A stretch of 64,000 bases of DNA, taken from Cnuibacter physcomitrellae. Lineage in GTDB: Bacteria; Actinomycetota; Actinomycetes; Actinomycetales; Microbacteriaceae. The stretch is taken from the NCBI RefSeq assembly GCF_014640535.1, contig NZ_BMHD01000001.1, forward strand, positions 3,027,474 through 3,091,473, read 5' to 3'. The stretch's first letter is position 1; each line of letters opens with the position of its first letter. Under the pieces are notes generated by a model. That model did no database searches. It saw nothing but the letters and a program-made list of their open reading frames with translations, and was not told the DNA's origin. Made by a program: the position numbers and the translations under genes. This document shows, piece after piece, positions 56,900 through 64,000 of this stretch.

Positions 56900-57661
56900 A
56901 TGACAGAAATGACCTCGACCCCCAGGCACCGCGCCGCGGCGCAGGACGCGATCCTGCAGCCATCCGCCCATCCGCGTCGCATCCTCGTCCTCGCGGCGGT
57001 GGTCGTGGTGCTGGTCACGGTCGTCGGGTTCGTTCTGCGCGGGCATCCGCTCGACGCCGGCCTCTCGGCCTGGCTGAACCAGGCCCATGTGGGTCTGTTC
57101 GGCGCGCTGGGCTCCGCGGTCTACGCCGCCTTCTCGCCCATCCCCGCCATCATCGAGACGACGATCATCGCGGCCCTCCTCTGGCTGTGCACGCGGCAGC
57201 TGCGGATCGCCCTCGCCTTCGGCGTGACCATCGCCGCCACCTGGATCCCCTCCGGGATCCTCAAGGAGATCATCGACCGTCCGCGGCCGGACCCGGCGAT
57301 CCTCCCGCATCCCTTCGATCCCGTGCAGCTCGACCCCTCCTACCCCAGCGGCCACACGGTCTATGCGACGGCGTTGGTCGTGACGCTGGTGCTCCTCGCC
57401 GGCCGGACGCGCTGGCGGGTCCCCGTCGTGGTGGGCGGGACGGCGCTCATCCTCGTGGTCGGGGTGTCGCTGAGCATCGACGCCGTGCACTACCCGACGG
57501 ATGTGGTCGCCTCGATCGCGTGGGGTCTCGCGGTCGCCCCCGCGGCGCGGCTCCTCGTGGTGTTCCTGCTCGCGAAGCTGCCCCCGGGCCGTCGAGTCGC
57601 GAGAAGCGGCCCCTCCTCGGGCCGCGAAGCGGCGCCTTCTCGCGACTCGAAGCGGGGGTAG
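56900..57661 (+). CDS. PAP2 family phosphatase, with altered third motif (253 aa)
   Basis: Membrane-bound PAP2: motif 1 KEIIDRPRP (K122-P130), motif 2 PSGH (149-152) and motif 3 S190-x6-H197-x3-D201 (HYPTDV). In motif 3 the usual S-R pair reads S-L, so the phosphate-binding Arg is replaced by Leu. Six membrane helices fit undecaprenyl-diphosphate or lipid phosphatases. The last 20 codons lie in a 15-bp inverted repeat and are probably non-functional. GAGGACGG precedes ATG 56900. Confidence 0.82.
   Translation: MTEMTSTPRHRAAAQDAILQPSAHPRRILVLAAVVVVLVTVVGFVLRGHPLDAGLSAWLNQAHVGLFGALGSAVYAAFSPIPAIIETTIIAALLWLCTRQLRIALAFGVTIAATWIPSGILKEIIDRPRPDPAILPHPFDPVQLDPSYPSGHTVYATALVVTLVLLAGRTRWRVPVVVGGTALILVVGVSLSIDAVHYPTDVVASIAWGLAVAPAARLLVVFLLAKLPPGRRVARSGPSSGREAAPSRDSKRG
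57592..57650 (+). terminator. Large inverted repeat overlapping the PAP2 3' end
   Basis: TCGAGTCGCGAGAAG (57592-57606) and CTTCTCGCGACTCGA (57636-57650) pair perfectly, with an inner CGGCCC/GGGCCG stem. The structure ends 11 nt before the stop codon and lies inside the coding sequence, so the tail is shaped by the terminator. It also sits between the converging PAP2 and IclR genes and may serve both. Confidence 0.65.
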
Positions 57662-57687
57662 CGGGCGCTGCGGCGGCCGCGGGTGCC

Positions 57688-58533
57688 TCAGGCGCGGTAG
57701 CCGAGGTCGCGGGAGAGGTCCTGCGCGTTCTGCGCGACGAAGCGCGCGAGCGAGGGGAGGCGGTCGCCGATCCGCATCTTCGGGGCGCTGACGTTGAGGG
57801 CGGCGACGATCCGGCCGCTGAAGTCGCGTACCGGCGCCGAGGCGCCGACGACACCGAGCTCGAGCTCCTCGTCGAGCAGGGCGTAGCCGGTCGAGCGGAT
57901 GCGCGCGAGCTCGGCGCGCAGGCTCGCGAGGTCGGTGACCACGGCCTTGTCGCCGGGCGGCGATTGAAGGACCGAGAAGCCGGCGCCCCGCGGCGGGATG
58001 GGGCCGACGATCGGCTGGTCCTGCCCGTGCTCCTGGTACCACTGCGCGAGGGCCTCGTCGTCCCAGTCGGAGAGCAGCACGCGGCCGGACGGAGTCCGCC
58101 ACGCCGCCGTCGTGATGCCCTCCCACCCCGTCGTGCGGAACTCGTGGGGGCTCAGCTCGCTCGCGATCGTCAGGACGTTGCCGCCCCGGAGCACGCAGAG
58201 ATGCGCCGTCTCGCGGGCGTTCTGGGCGATGCGGCGCAGGCGGAAGCGCGACTCGCCGATCATCCGACTCTCCATCGTCATCGCGGCGAGGGCGAAGAGG
58301 CGGTGCCCGAGCCGATAGCTCAGCGTGTTCTCGTCGCGGTCGAGGAGTCCCGCGTCGGCGAGGGTCGCCAGCGTGCGCGAGACCACAGACTTGTCGCGGC
58401 CGGTGAGCTGCGCGATGCGCACGACGCCCATGCCGTTCGAGACCTCGGCCTCGGCGCCACCGAGGAGTTCGAGGATCTCGATGTCGCGGGTCAGCCCGGA
58501 CGAGTTGCGGCGGGGCGAGCCAGTTTCGGTCAT
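57688..58533 (-). CDS. IclR family regulator of the Fae cluster (281 aa)
   Basis: HTH MGVVRIAQLTGRDKSVVSRTLATL (about 33-58) and IclR effector domain (RETAHLCVLRGGNVLTIASEL, WRTPSGRVLLSDW, GASAPVRDFSGRIVAALNVSAPK). TAGTGT lies six nucleotides before ATG 58533, with TTGAGG 17 bp further upstream, a well-formed leaderless promoter. Divergent from the Fae-homologue gene across 126 bp that contain a CACTC-N4-GAGTG palindrome; local regulator. Confidence 0.85.
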   Translation of the reverse strand: MTETGSPRRNSSGLTRDIEILELLGGAEAEVSNGMGVVRIAQLTGRDKSVVSRTLATLADAGLLDRDENTLSYRLGHRLFALAAMTMESRMIGESRFRLRRIAQNARETAHLCVLRGGNVLTIASELSPHEFRTTGWEGITTAAWRTPSGRVLLSDWDDEALAQWYQEHGQDQPIVGPIPPRGAGFSVLQSPPGDKAVVTDLASLRAELARIRSTGYALLDEELELGVVGASAPVRDFSGRIVAALNVSAPKMRIGDRLPSLARFVAQNAQDLSRDLGYRA

Positions 58534-58539
58534 CGCCCC

Positions 58540-58600
58540 ACACTACGTTGTCATTTGCGCACCCTCAAGTGGCCGGAGGGCACCTCCACTCCCTAGAGTG
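58540..58600. promoter_or_regulatory. Divergent promoter region of the Fae cluster
   Basis: Reverse strand: TTGAGG (58563-58568), 17 bp, TAGTGT (58540-58545), then 6 nt to ATG 58533. CACTC-CCTA-GAGTG (58587-58600) is a perfect 5-bp palindrome between the two genes and is a candidate IclR operator. Confidence 0.55.
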
Positions 58601-58659
58601 CGATACGTCCACACGCAACACGGACGAGCTCGATGGAGAGAAGAGAGGGTGCCCTCGGC

Positions 58660-59178
58660 ATGGACATGAACATCGGCGAGAGCTTCGTGGGAGACGGCGT
58701 CAACGCCGCCCACATCAACACGGTGGCCGGGCCCCGCTCCGGCCCGGCGGGCACGGCCTGGGCCACGGCCCTCGCCAGCCCCAGCGCCGGGCACGTGCCC
58801 TTCGTGGCGGTGCTCGCGCCGTCGCTACCGGTGAAGCCCCTCACCCTCTTCGTCACCAAGTCGGCACCCGCCGGCGACGAGCACGGCAACCACATCTGGG
58901 GTCCTGCGCAGGCGGGGGTCGCCGCCGGGGTCGCGGATGCGGTCGCCGCCGGTGTGATCACCCGCGAGGAGTGCGACAGCCACGTCATCATCGCCGCGGT
59001 CTGGGTGAACCCGGGCGCCGACGACGCCGACGCGGTCTACCGCAACAATCGCACCGCCACCGCGACGGCACTCCGCAACGGCGTCGAGCGCCTCCCGGCC
59101 ATCGACGACGTGCTCGCTGTGAAGGACCGCCCGTCCAACCCCTTCTACACCGCCCCCGAGTCTGGAGACCGCGCATGA
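58660..59178 (+). CDS. fae: Formaldehyde-activating enzyme (Fae) family protein (172 aa)
   Basis: Fae condenses formaldehyde with tetrahydromethanopterin in methylotrophs. Here the family pattern is clear: IGESFVGDGVNAAHINTVAGPRSGPAGTA is split at residues 5-33, H18 matches the essential His, and the FVAVLAPSLPVKPLTLFVTKSA and GPAQAGVAAGVADAVAAGVI segments follow. Actinobacteria generally lack tetrahydromethanopterin, so the acceptor is either another pterin or thiol, or the protein has a different role, perhaps aldehyde sensing. ATG 58660 was chosen with GAGAGGG 12 nt upstream; ATG 58666 is possible. First gene of the operon. Confidence 0.75.
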   Translation: MDMNIGESFVGDGVNAAHINTVAGPRSGPAGTAWATALASPSAGHVPFVAVLAPSLPVKPLTLFVTKSAPAGDEHGNHIWGPAQAGVAAGVADAVAAGVITREECDSHVIIAAVWVNPGADDADAVYRNNRTATATALRNGVERLPAIDDVLAVKDRPSNPFYTAPESGDRA

Positions 59179-60107
59179 GCGACCCTCGCCCCACCGTGGG
59201 ATTCATCGGCCTCGGCAGCATGGGCGGCGGGATGACGCGCAACCTGCAGCGGGCCGGCTTCCCCCTCGTCGTCACCGATCTGCGCCCCGAGTCGGCGACC
59301 GAGCTCCTCGCCGGGGGCGCGGTCTGGGCCGACACCGCAGCGCAGGTGGCGGCCGCCAGCGACCTCGTGATCACCATGCTGCCGACCCCGCGTCACGTCG
59401 CGGATGCGGTGAGCGGACCGAACGGCGTGCTCGACGGCATCCGCGACGGCGGCACCTGGATCGACATGTCGACGTCGGTGCCCGAGGTGGCCGACGCCGT
59501 CCGCGCCGCGGCTGCGGACCGCGGTCTCCGCATCCTCGACGCTCCCGTGAGCGGGATGTCGGTCGGTGCGGCCAACGGGATGCTGCAGATCTTCATCGGC
59601 GGCGACGCCGACGACGTCGCCCGGCTCCGCCCGGTGTTCGAGGCGATGGGCGACCCGGAGCGCATCCTCCATGTCGGCGGGCACGGCGCGGGATACGCGG
59701 TGAAGCTGATGATCAACCAGCTCTGGTTCTCGCACCTGGTCGCCACCGCCGAGGTGCTCGCCGTCGGCGTCAAGGCCGGGGTGGATCTCGGGGTGCTGCG
59801 CGACGCCCTCGTCGCGAGCCCGGCGAACAGCAACTTCGTCGAGCACGACGTGCTCTCGATCCTCGAGCGCGGCGACTACGACGAGGGATTCGCGCTCGCC
59901 CTCGCCTGCAAGGACCTCGGCCTCTCGGTCGACCTGGCCCGGGCCGTGAACGTCCCGGTCGAGCTGTCGGGCCTCGTCGAGCAGGTCTTCCGCCGGGCCA
60001 AGGCGAGCTACGGTGACCGGGCGGGCGAGATGACGCCTTTCCAGCTCTACGAGGACCTCGTCGGCACCCCGCTCCGCCTGAACCCTGTCGAGGAGGGAGT
60101 CCGATGA
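59175..60107 (+). CDS. Beta-hydroxyacid dehydrogenase, 3-hydroxyisobutyrate dehydrogenase-like (310 aa)
   Basis: NAD(P)-dependent oxidoreductase: GLGSMGGGM nucleotide motif (12-20), DAPVSGMSVGA substrate-binding segment (121-132) and catalytic K177 (GYAVKLMINQ). Related enzymes reduce or oxidise 3-hydroxyisobutyrate, tartronate semialdehyde and other 3-hydroxyacids. It overlaps the Fae stop by 4 nt (ATGA), so it acts on the same pathway. Confidence 0.87.
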   Translation: MSDPRPTVGFIGLGSMGGGMTRNLQRAGFPLVVTDLRPESATELLAGGAVWADTAAQVAAASDLVITMLPTPRHVADAVSGPNGVLDGIRDGGTWIDMSTSVPEVADAVRAAAADRGLRILDAPVSGMSVGAANGMLQIFIGGDADDVARLRPVFEAMGDPERILHVGGHGAGYAVKLMINQLWFSHLVATAEVLAVGVKAGVDLGVLRDALVASPANSNFVEHDVLSILERGDYDEGFALALACKDLGLSVDLARAVNVPVELSGLVEQVFRRAKASYGDRAGEMTPFQLYEDLVGTPLRLNPVEEGVR

Positions 60108-61612
60108 CGATCGAGCAGACGACGGGAGCAGCCGAGGTCGCGCTCCTCGAGCGGGTCCCCACGGGCCTGTTCCTCGACGGCGAGTGGCGAGACGCCTCGA
60201 CAGGGGCGCGCTTCGACGTGATCGACCCCGCCACCGAGCGTGTGCTCGCCCGCGTCGCCGACGCGAGCCCCGAGGATGGGAGGGCTGCGCTCGACGCCGC
60301 CGCGCGGGCGCAGCGCTCGTGGGGCCGGACCGCCCCGCGGGAGCGGGCCGAGATCCTCCGCCGCGCGTTCGAGCTGGTCACCGCGCGGGCGGAGGAGTTC
60401 GCCCTGCTCATGACGCTCGAGATGGGCAAGCCGCTCGCCGAGTCGCGGGGGGAGGTCGCCTACGGCGCGGAGTTCCTGCGCTGGTTCTCGGAGGAGGCGC
60501 CGCGCATCGCGGGCCGCTACTCCACGGCCCCGGACGGGCGGAACCGCCTCGTGGTGGTGCAGCGACCCGTCGGGCCGAGCCTGTTCATCACCCCCTGGAA
60601 CTTCCCCCTCGCCATGGCGACCAGGAAGATCGCCCCGGCGATCGCGGCGGGCTGCACGATGGTGCTGAAGCCCGCGGCCCTCACGCCGCTCACGGCGCTC
60701 CTGCTGGCCCGGGTCCTGGAGGAGGCGGGCCTGCCGCCCGGCGTGCTCAACGTCATCCCGACCACCAGGGCCGGCGCGGTCACCGGTCCCCTCCTCAAGG
60801 ACTCGCGACTCCGCAAGCTCTCGTTCACGGGCTCGACCGAGGTGGGCCGTCGGCTGATCGCCGACTCGGCCGATCAGGTGCTCAGGGTGTCGATGGAGCT
60901 CGGCGGCAACGCCCCGTTCCTCGTGTTCGAGGATGCGGACCTCGACGCCGCCGTCGACGGCGCCGTGCTCGCCAAGATGCGGAACGGCGGCGAGGCGTGC
61001 GTCGCGGCGAACCGGCTGCTCGTCCACGAGGACGTCGCCGCCGAGTTCACGCGCCGCTTCGTCGAGCGCATGGCCGGATTCACCGCGGCCCGCGGCACCG
61101 AGCCCCAGTCGACGCTCGGTCCGCTCGTCGATGCGGCGACCCGCGACAAGGTCGCGTCGTTGGTCTCCGGGGCGGTGGAGGACGGCGCCCGGATCGCGCT
61201 CGGCGGGACCGCCCCCGAGGGGCCCGGCTACTTCTACCCCGCGACCGTCCTCGTCGACGTGCCGAAGGATGCGCGCATCCTCGACGAGGAGATCTTCGGC
61301 CCGGTCGCCCCCATCACGACCTTCCGCACCGAGGAGGAGGCCGTCCGTCTCGCCAACGCGACGCCGTTCGGACTCGTCTGCTTCGCTTACACCCGCAGCC
61401 TCGACCGCGGTCTGCGCCTGGCGGAGGAGCTCGAGACGGGCATGCTGGGCATCAACGCCGGCGTGGTGTCGAACCCCGCGGCGCCGTTCGGCGGCGTCAA
61501 GCAGTCGGGGCTCGGCCGCGAGGGCGGATCCGAGGGCATCCACGAGTACCTCGAGACCACCTACGTGGGGATCGCGGACCCGTTCGCGAGCCTCGCTGGA
61601 AGGGACGCGTGA
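60104..61612 (+). CDS. Succinate-semialdehyde-type aldehyde dehydrogenase (502 aa)
   Basis: GabD-like ALDH: E265 in SMELGGNAPF and nucleophile C299 in GGEACVAANR, NAD-binding FTGSTEVGRRL, WNFPLAMATRKIAPA. ATG 60104 overlaps the previous stop by 4 nt. GabD-like enzymes also oxidise glycolaldehyde- and tartronate-semialdehyde-like compounds, so the physiological aldehyde cannot be fixed; pairing with a hydroxyacid dehydrogenase suggests a short-chain semialdehyde. Confidence 0.87.
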   Translation: MTIEQTTGAAEVALLERVPTGLFLDGEWRDASTGARFDVIDPATERVLARVADASPEDGRAALDAAARAQRSWGRTAPRERAEILRRAFELVTARAEEFALLMTLEMGKPLAESRGEVAYGAEFLRWFSEEAPRIAGRYSTAPDGRNRLVVVQRPVGPSLFITPWNFPLAMATRKIAPAIAAGCTMVLKPAALTPLTALLLARVLEEAGLPPGVLNVIPTTRAGAVTGPLLKDSRLRKLSFTGSTEVGRRLIADSADQVLRVSMELGGNAPFLVFEDADLDAAVDGAVLAKMRNGGEACVAANRLLVHEDVAAEFTRRFVERMAGFTAARGTEPQSTLGPLVDAATRDKVASLVSGAVEDGARIALGGTAPEGPGYFYPATVLVDVPKDARILDEEIFGPVAPITTFRTEEEAVRLANATPFGLVCFAYTRSLDRGLRLAEELETGMLGINAGVVSNPAAPFGGVKQSGLGREGGSEGIHEYLETTYVGIADPFASLAGRDA

Positions 61613-61614
61613 GC

Positions 61615-62391
61615 ATGGAGATCTCGGACTTCTCGACCTCGTGGTTCTCGCTTGAGGGCAAGCGCGCGATCGTCACCGGCGGCAACACCGGGCTCGGGCG
61701 CGCCTTCACCGTCGCGCTGGCGGCGGCCGGAGCGGACGTCTTCGTCCCCGGTCTCGCCGCCGACGACGGGGAGACCGAACGGCTGGTCTCCGGCCACGGA
61801 CGGCGCTTCGCGTTCGTCGAGGCCGACATCACCACTCCCGGACGGGCGGACGAGGTGGTCGAGCAGTGCGTCGACACCCTCGGCGGCCTCGACATCCTGG
61901 TCAACTCGGCGGGGATCTCGCTGCTGGCCGAGGTGCAGGACTTCGGGCGGGACGAGTGGGACCCGATGGTGGCGGTCAACCTCACGGCCGCCTTCGAGTT
62001 CGCGCACGCCGCTGCGCGGGTGATGATCCCGCAGCGTTCGGGGAAGATCGTCAACATCGCGTCGCTCTTCTCCTTCCTCGGCGGCCGGATGTCACCGGCC
62101 TACGCCGCCACCAAGGCCGGGATCGCCGGGTTCACCCGGGCCTACGCCGATGAGCTCGGCGAGCACGGGATCCAGGTCAACGCGCTGGCGCCGGGGTACT
62201 TCGCGACCGCCATCACGGAGCGCACCCGCTCCGACCCCGACACGAACCGTCGGGTCCTCGAGCACATCCCCACGGGGCGCTGGGGCGACCCGGCCGACCT
62301 CATGGGCGCGCTCGTCTTCCTCTCGTCCCGCGCGGCCGACTACGTCACGGGGACCACGCTCGTCGTCGACGGCGGATACCTCGTGCGATGA
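61615..62391 (+). CDS. SDR, KduD-like (258 aa)
   Basis: FSLEGKRAIVTGGNTGLGRAF at residues 11-31 in split motif (SLEGK, TGGNTGLG), NSAG, active site SLFSFLGG...YAATKAG and the VTGTTLVVDGGYLVR tail, as in 2-dehydro-3-deoxy-D-gluconate 5-dehydrogenases and related sugar-acid dehydrogenases. ATG 61615 is spaced 8 nt from GGAAGGGA; the GTG at 61609 overlapping the ALDH stop is an alternative. A sugar-acid or polyol substrate is implied by the FGGY kinase and FAD oxidase that follow. Confidence 0.85.
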   Translation: MEISDFSTSWFSLEGKRAIVTGGNTGLGRAFTVALAAAGADVFVPGLAADDGETERLVSGHGRRFAFVEADITTPGRADEVVEQCVDTLGGLDILVNSAGISLLAEVQDFGRDEWDPMVAVNLTAAFEFAHAAARVMIPQRSGKIVNIASLFSFLGGRMSPAYAATKAGIAGFTRAYADELGEHGIQVNALAPGYFATAITERTRSDPDTNRRVLEHIPTGRWGDPADLMGALVFLSSRAADYVTGTTLVVDGGYLVR

Positions 62392-62463
62392 CCGCGCCGC
62401 ATCCCGTCCGCCCGCCGCACCCCGTTCACCCGCCCGTCGCCCTCTCCCGATAGGACAGTCCCC

Positions 62464-63960
62464 ATGCCTGCCTCCCGTTCCCCGCTCAGCCGTGACGAGA
62501 TCGCCGCCGCCCTCACCGGGCTCCTCGGCGCCGACGCGGTCGACACCAGCGACGCCGCCCTCCGGGAGGCGAGCGTCGACCGCTTCAAGAAGTACACCGC
62601 CGCCCACGGCATCTTCGACGGCCCGTTCCCCTCGGCTATCGCCTACCCGGAGTCGACGCAGCAGGTCAGCGAGGTCCTCCGGTTCGCGAACGAGAACCTC
62701 GTCGCCGTCGTGCCGCGGACCGGTCGCACGGCGACCGAGGGCGGACTCGAGACCGTCGTCGCCGACTCGATCGTGCTCGACTGCTCGCGCATCGACTCCA
62801 TCATCTCGATCGACGCCGAGAACATGATGGTGACCGTGGGATGCGGTGTGCCGCTGCAGAGGCTCGAGGACGAGCTGCGGCCCCTGGGCCTGACCACCGG
62901 CCACTCGCCCCAGTCGAAGCCGCTCGCCCAGTACGGCGGGCTCACCGCCACCCGCTCGATCGGCCAGTTCTCGACCCTCTACGGCGGCATCGAGGACATG
63001 GTCGTCGGGCTCGAGGCCGTGCTCGCCGACGGCACGATCACCCGGATCAAGAACGTGCCGCGCCGTGCCGCAGGGCCCGACATCCGCCATCTCGTCATCG
63101 GCAACGAGGGCGCCCTCTGCATCATCACCGAGGTCACCATCAAGGTCTTCCGCTTCCAGCCCGAGAACTACCGGTTCTTCGGCTTCCTCGTCGACGACTT
63201 CGCCACCGGCGTGGATGCTCTGCGCGAGCTGGTCACCGCCGGCTACCGGCCGAGCGTCGCCCGGGTGTACTCGCCGGAGGACGCCGGGCAGCACTTCTCG
63301 CACTTCTCGGACGGCAAGAACGTCGTCGTCCTGGTGGCGGAGGGGCCGAGGAGGATCGCGGACGCGACGGCCGACGCCATCCTCGAGACCTTCGCGGAGC
63401 GCCCTCACGTGCGCGTCGACGACGAGCTCATCGAGCAGTGGTTCAACCGGCTCAACTGGGGTCAGGACGCGATCGACAGGGAGCGCGCCGACATGATCGA
63501 GCGCCCCCATCTCGGCTACACCACCGAGGTGTCGGTCGACTGGTCGCGCGTCGACGAGCTCTACCACGCGGTCATGGACCGCGTGCGGAGCGAGTTCCCG
63601 AGGGCGGAGGATCTGACGATGCTGGGCGCGCACTCCTCGCACAGCTACCAGACCGGGACCAACCTCTACTTCGTCTACGACTACTGGATCAGGGTCGACC
63701 CGCGCGACGAGATCACCGAGTACCACAAGCCCCTCAACGCGATCATCGTCGAGGAGGCGCTGCGGCTCGGCGGCTCGATGGTGCACCACCACGGGATCGG
63801 GAAGTACCGCACCGACTGGACGCTCGAGGAGCACGGCTCCGCGTACCCGCTGCTGGAGCGGCTGAAGACGGCGCTCGACCCGAACGGCATCATGAACCCG
63901 GGCACCATCTTCCCGCTCGAGGACGGTGGTCCCGCGGCCGCGGTGCGGACGTCCGCGTGA
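62464..63960 (+). CDS. FAD-linked oxidase, AGPS/GlcD-like (498 aa)
   Basis: PCMH-type FAD-binding domain (residues 50-225: AIAYPESTQQVSEVLRFAN, VVPRTGRTATEGG) and C-terminal domain with SMVHHHGIGKYRTDW, the His-rich loop of alkylglycerone-phosphate synthase-like flavoproteins; ends NPGTIFP. Related bacterial enzymes oxidise glycolate, lactate or sugar-acid alpha-hydroxy groups. AGGACA lies 9 nt before ATG 62464. Separated from the SDR gene by 72 bp with no visible terminator, so probably still in the operon. Confidence 0.85.
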   Translation: MPASRSPLSRDEIAAALTGLLGADAVDTSDAALREASVDRFKKYTAAHGIFDGPFPSAIAYPESTQQVSEVLRFANENLVAVVPRTGRTATEGGLETVVADSIVLDCSRIDSIISIDAENMMVTVGCGVPLQRLEDELRPLGLTTGHSPQSKPLAQYGGLTATRSIGQFSTLYGGIEDMVVGLEAVLADGTITRIKNVPRRAAGPDIRHLVIGNEGALCIITEVTIKVFRFQPENYRFFGFLVDDFATGVDALRELVTAGYRPSVARVYSPEDAGQHFSHFSDGKNVVVLVAEGPRRIADATADAILETFAERPHVRVDDELIEQWFNRLNWGQDAIDRERADMIERPHLGYTTEVSVDWSRVDELYHAVMDRVRSEFPRAEDLTMLGAHSSHSYQTGTNLYFVYDYWIRVDPRDEITEYHKPLNAIIVEEALRLGGSMVHHHGIGKYRTDWTLEEHGSAYPLLERLKTALDPNGIMNPGTIFPLEDGGPAAAVRTSA

Positions 63961-64000
63961 CCCGGCACGTCGTCGCGATCGACAACGGATCGCAGTCGAC
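63957..64000 (+). CDS. FGGY-type carbohydrate kinase, 3'-partial
   Basis: GTG 63957 overlaps the oxidase stop (GTGA) and the 14 readable codons encode VTRHVVAIDNGSQS, the phosphate-1 motif (DNGSQST) of FGGY sugar kinases. The gene continues outside the window. It supports a carbohydrate or polyol substrate for the Fae cluster. Confidence 0.7.
   Translation, partial: MTRHVVAIDNGSQS

Noticed and set aside
1-64000. tRNA, rRNA, integrase or insertion sequence
   Set aside because: I found no cloverleaf with a T-arm motif, no transposase-like frame and no terminal inverted repeats with target duplications.

Overview
The window is very GC-rich, densely coding and compact. It has many ATGA/GTGA start-stop overlaps, GTG starts, class-E-type sortase signals (LAxTG, membrane helix, Arg tail) and several genes whose start sits 6 nt after a TANNNT -10 box, as in leaderless mRNAs. 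This points to a high-GC Gram-positive actinobacterium, most likely a Microbacteriaceae-type soil or plant organism; the family is an inference. I see no rRNA, tRNA, CRISPR array, transposase or integrase.

Layout. (A) 1-7.6 kb is a cell-surface/signalling locus: the 3' part of a large DUF11/SdrD_B sortase-anchored protein, three tandem RNA hairpins, a free-standing LuxR-type HTH protein, small membrane proteins around a divergent dyad, and an ECF sigma factor fused to a zinc-finger/transmembrane/Ig-like tail. A two-block element in front of the sigma gene recurs before a small membrane protein. (B) 7.66-7.84 kb is a truncated VOC gene, then an amidase and a pyridoxamine-pyruvate aminotransferase-like enzyme, a subtilase-like sortase substrate, a MarR-MFS pair and an MprF-like lysyltransferase. 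(C) 17.1-29.8 kb is a catabolic region: PucR regulator, carotenoid/lignostilbene-type oxygenase, IclR regulator, then a nine-gene run (flavin hydroxylase, extradiol dioxygenase, FAH hydrolase, BBE oxidase, two SDRs, a ThDP enzyme, a VOC protein). (D) 29.8-37.5 kb holds a branched-chain-type ABC importer with a fused permease, a benzaldehyde-dehydrogenase-like enzyme and an HSL-type esterase. (E) 37.6-49.3 kb holds a flavin reductase, a tandem-SDR fusion, a luciferase-like monooxygenase, another SDR, an HsaA-like oxygenase, an NTF2-like protein, a second IclR, a CUT1 sugar importer without ATPase, and an ALDH. (F) 49.6-56 kb is a MacAB-like efflux locus with two adaptors and a lipoprotein. (G) 56.1-57.7 kb has VIT1-like and PAP2 membrane proteins. 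(H) 57.7-64 kb has a third IclR divergent from a Fae homologue, beta-hydroxyacid dehydrogenase, ALDH, KduD-like SDR, AGPS/GlcD-like FAD oxidase and the first codons of an FGGY kinase.

The most interesting reading is that C, D and E form one catabolic island for a lignin-dimer-, stilbenoid- or phenylpropanoid-like aromatic. Three SDRs resemble LigD/LigL-type C-alpha dehydrogenases, and they sit with a lignostilbene-type oxygenase, two hydroxylase systems, a meta-cleavage dioxygenase, benzaldehyde-type dehydrogenases and two importers. Two operator families visible in the DNA support co-regulation: CCTG-N5-MAGG palindromes at three promoters of C and D, and TTGTCAC[A/G]AT inside the 17-bp spacers of two promoters of E. 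The substrate itself cannot be read from sequence.
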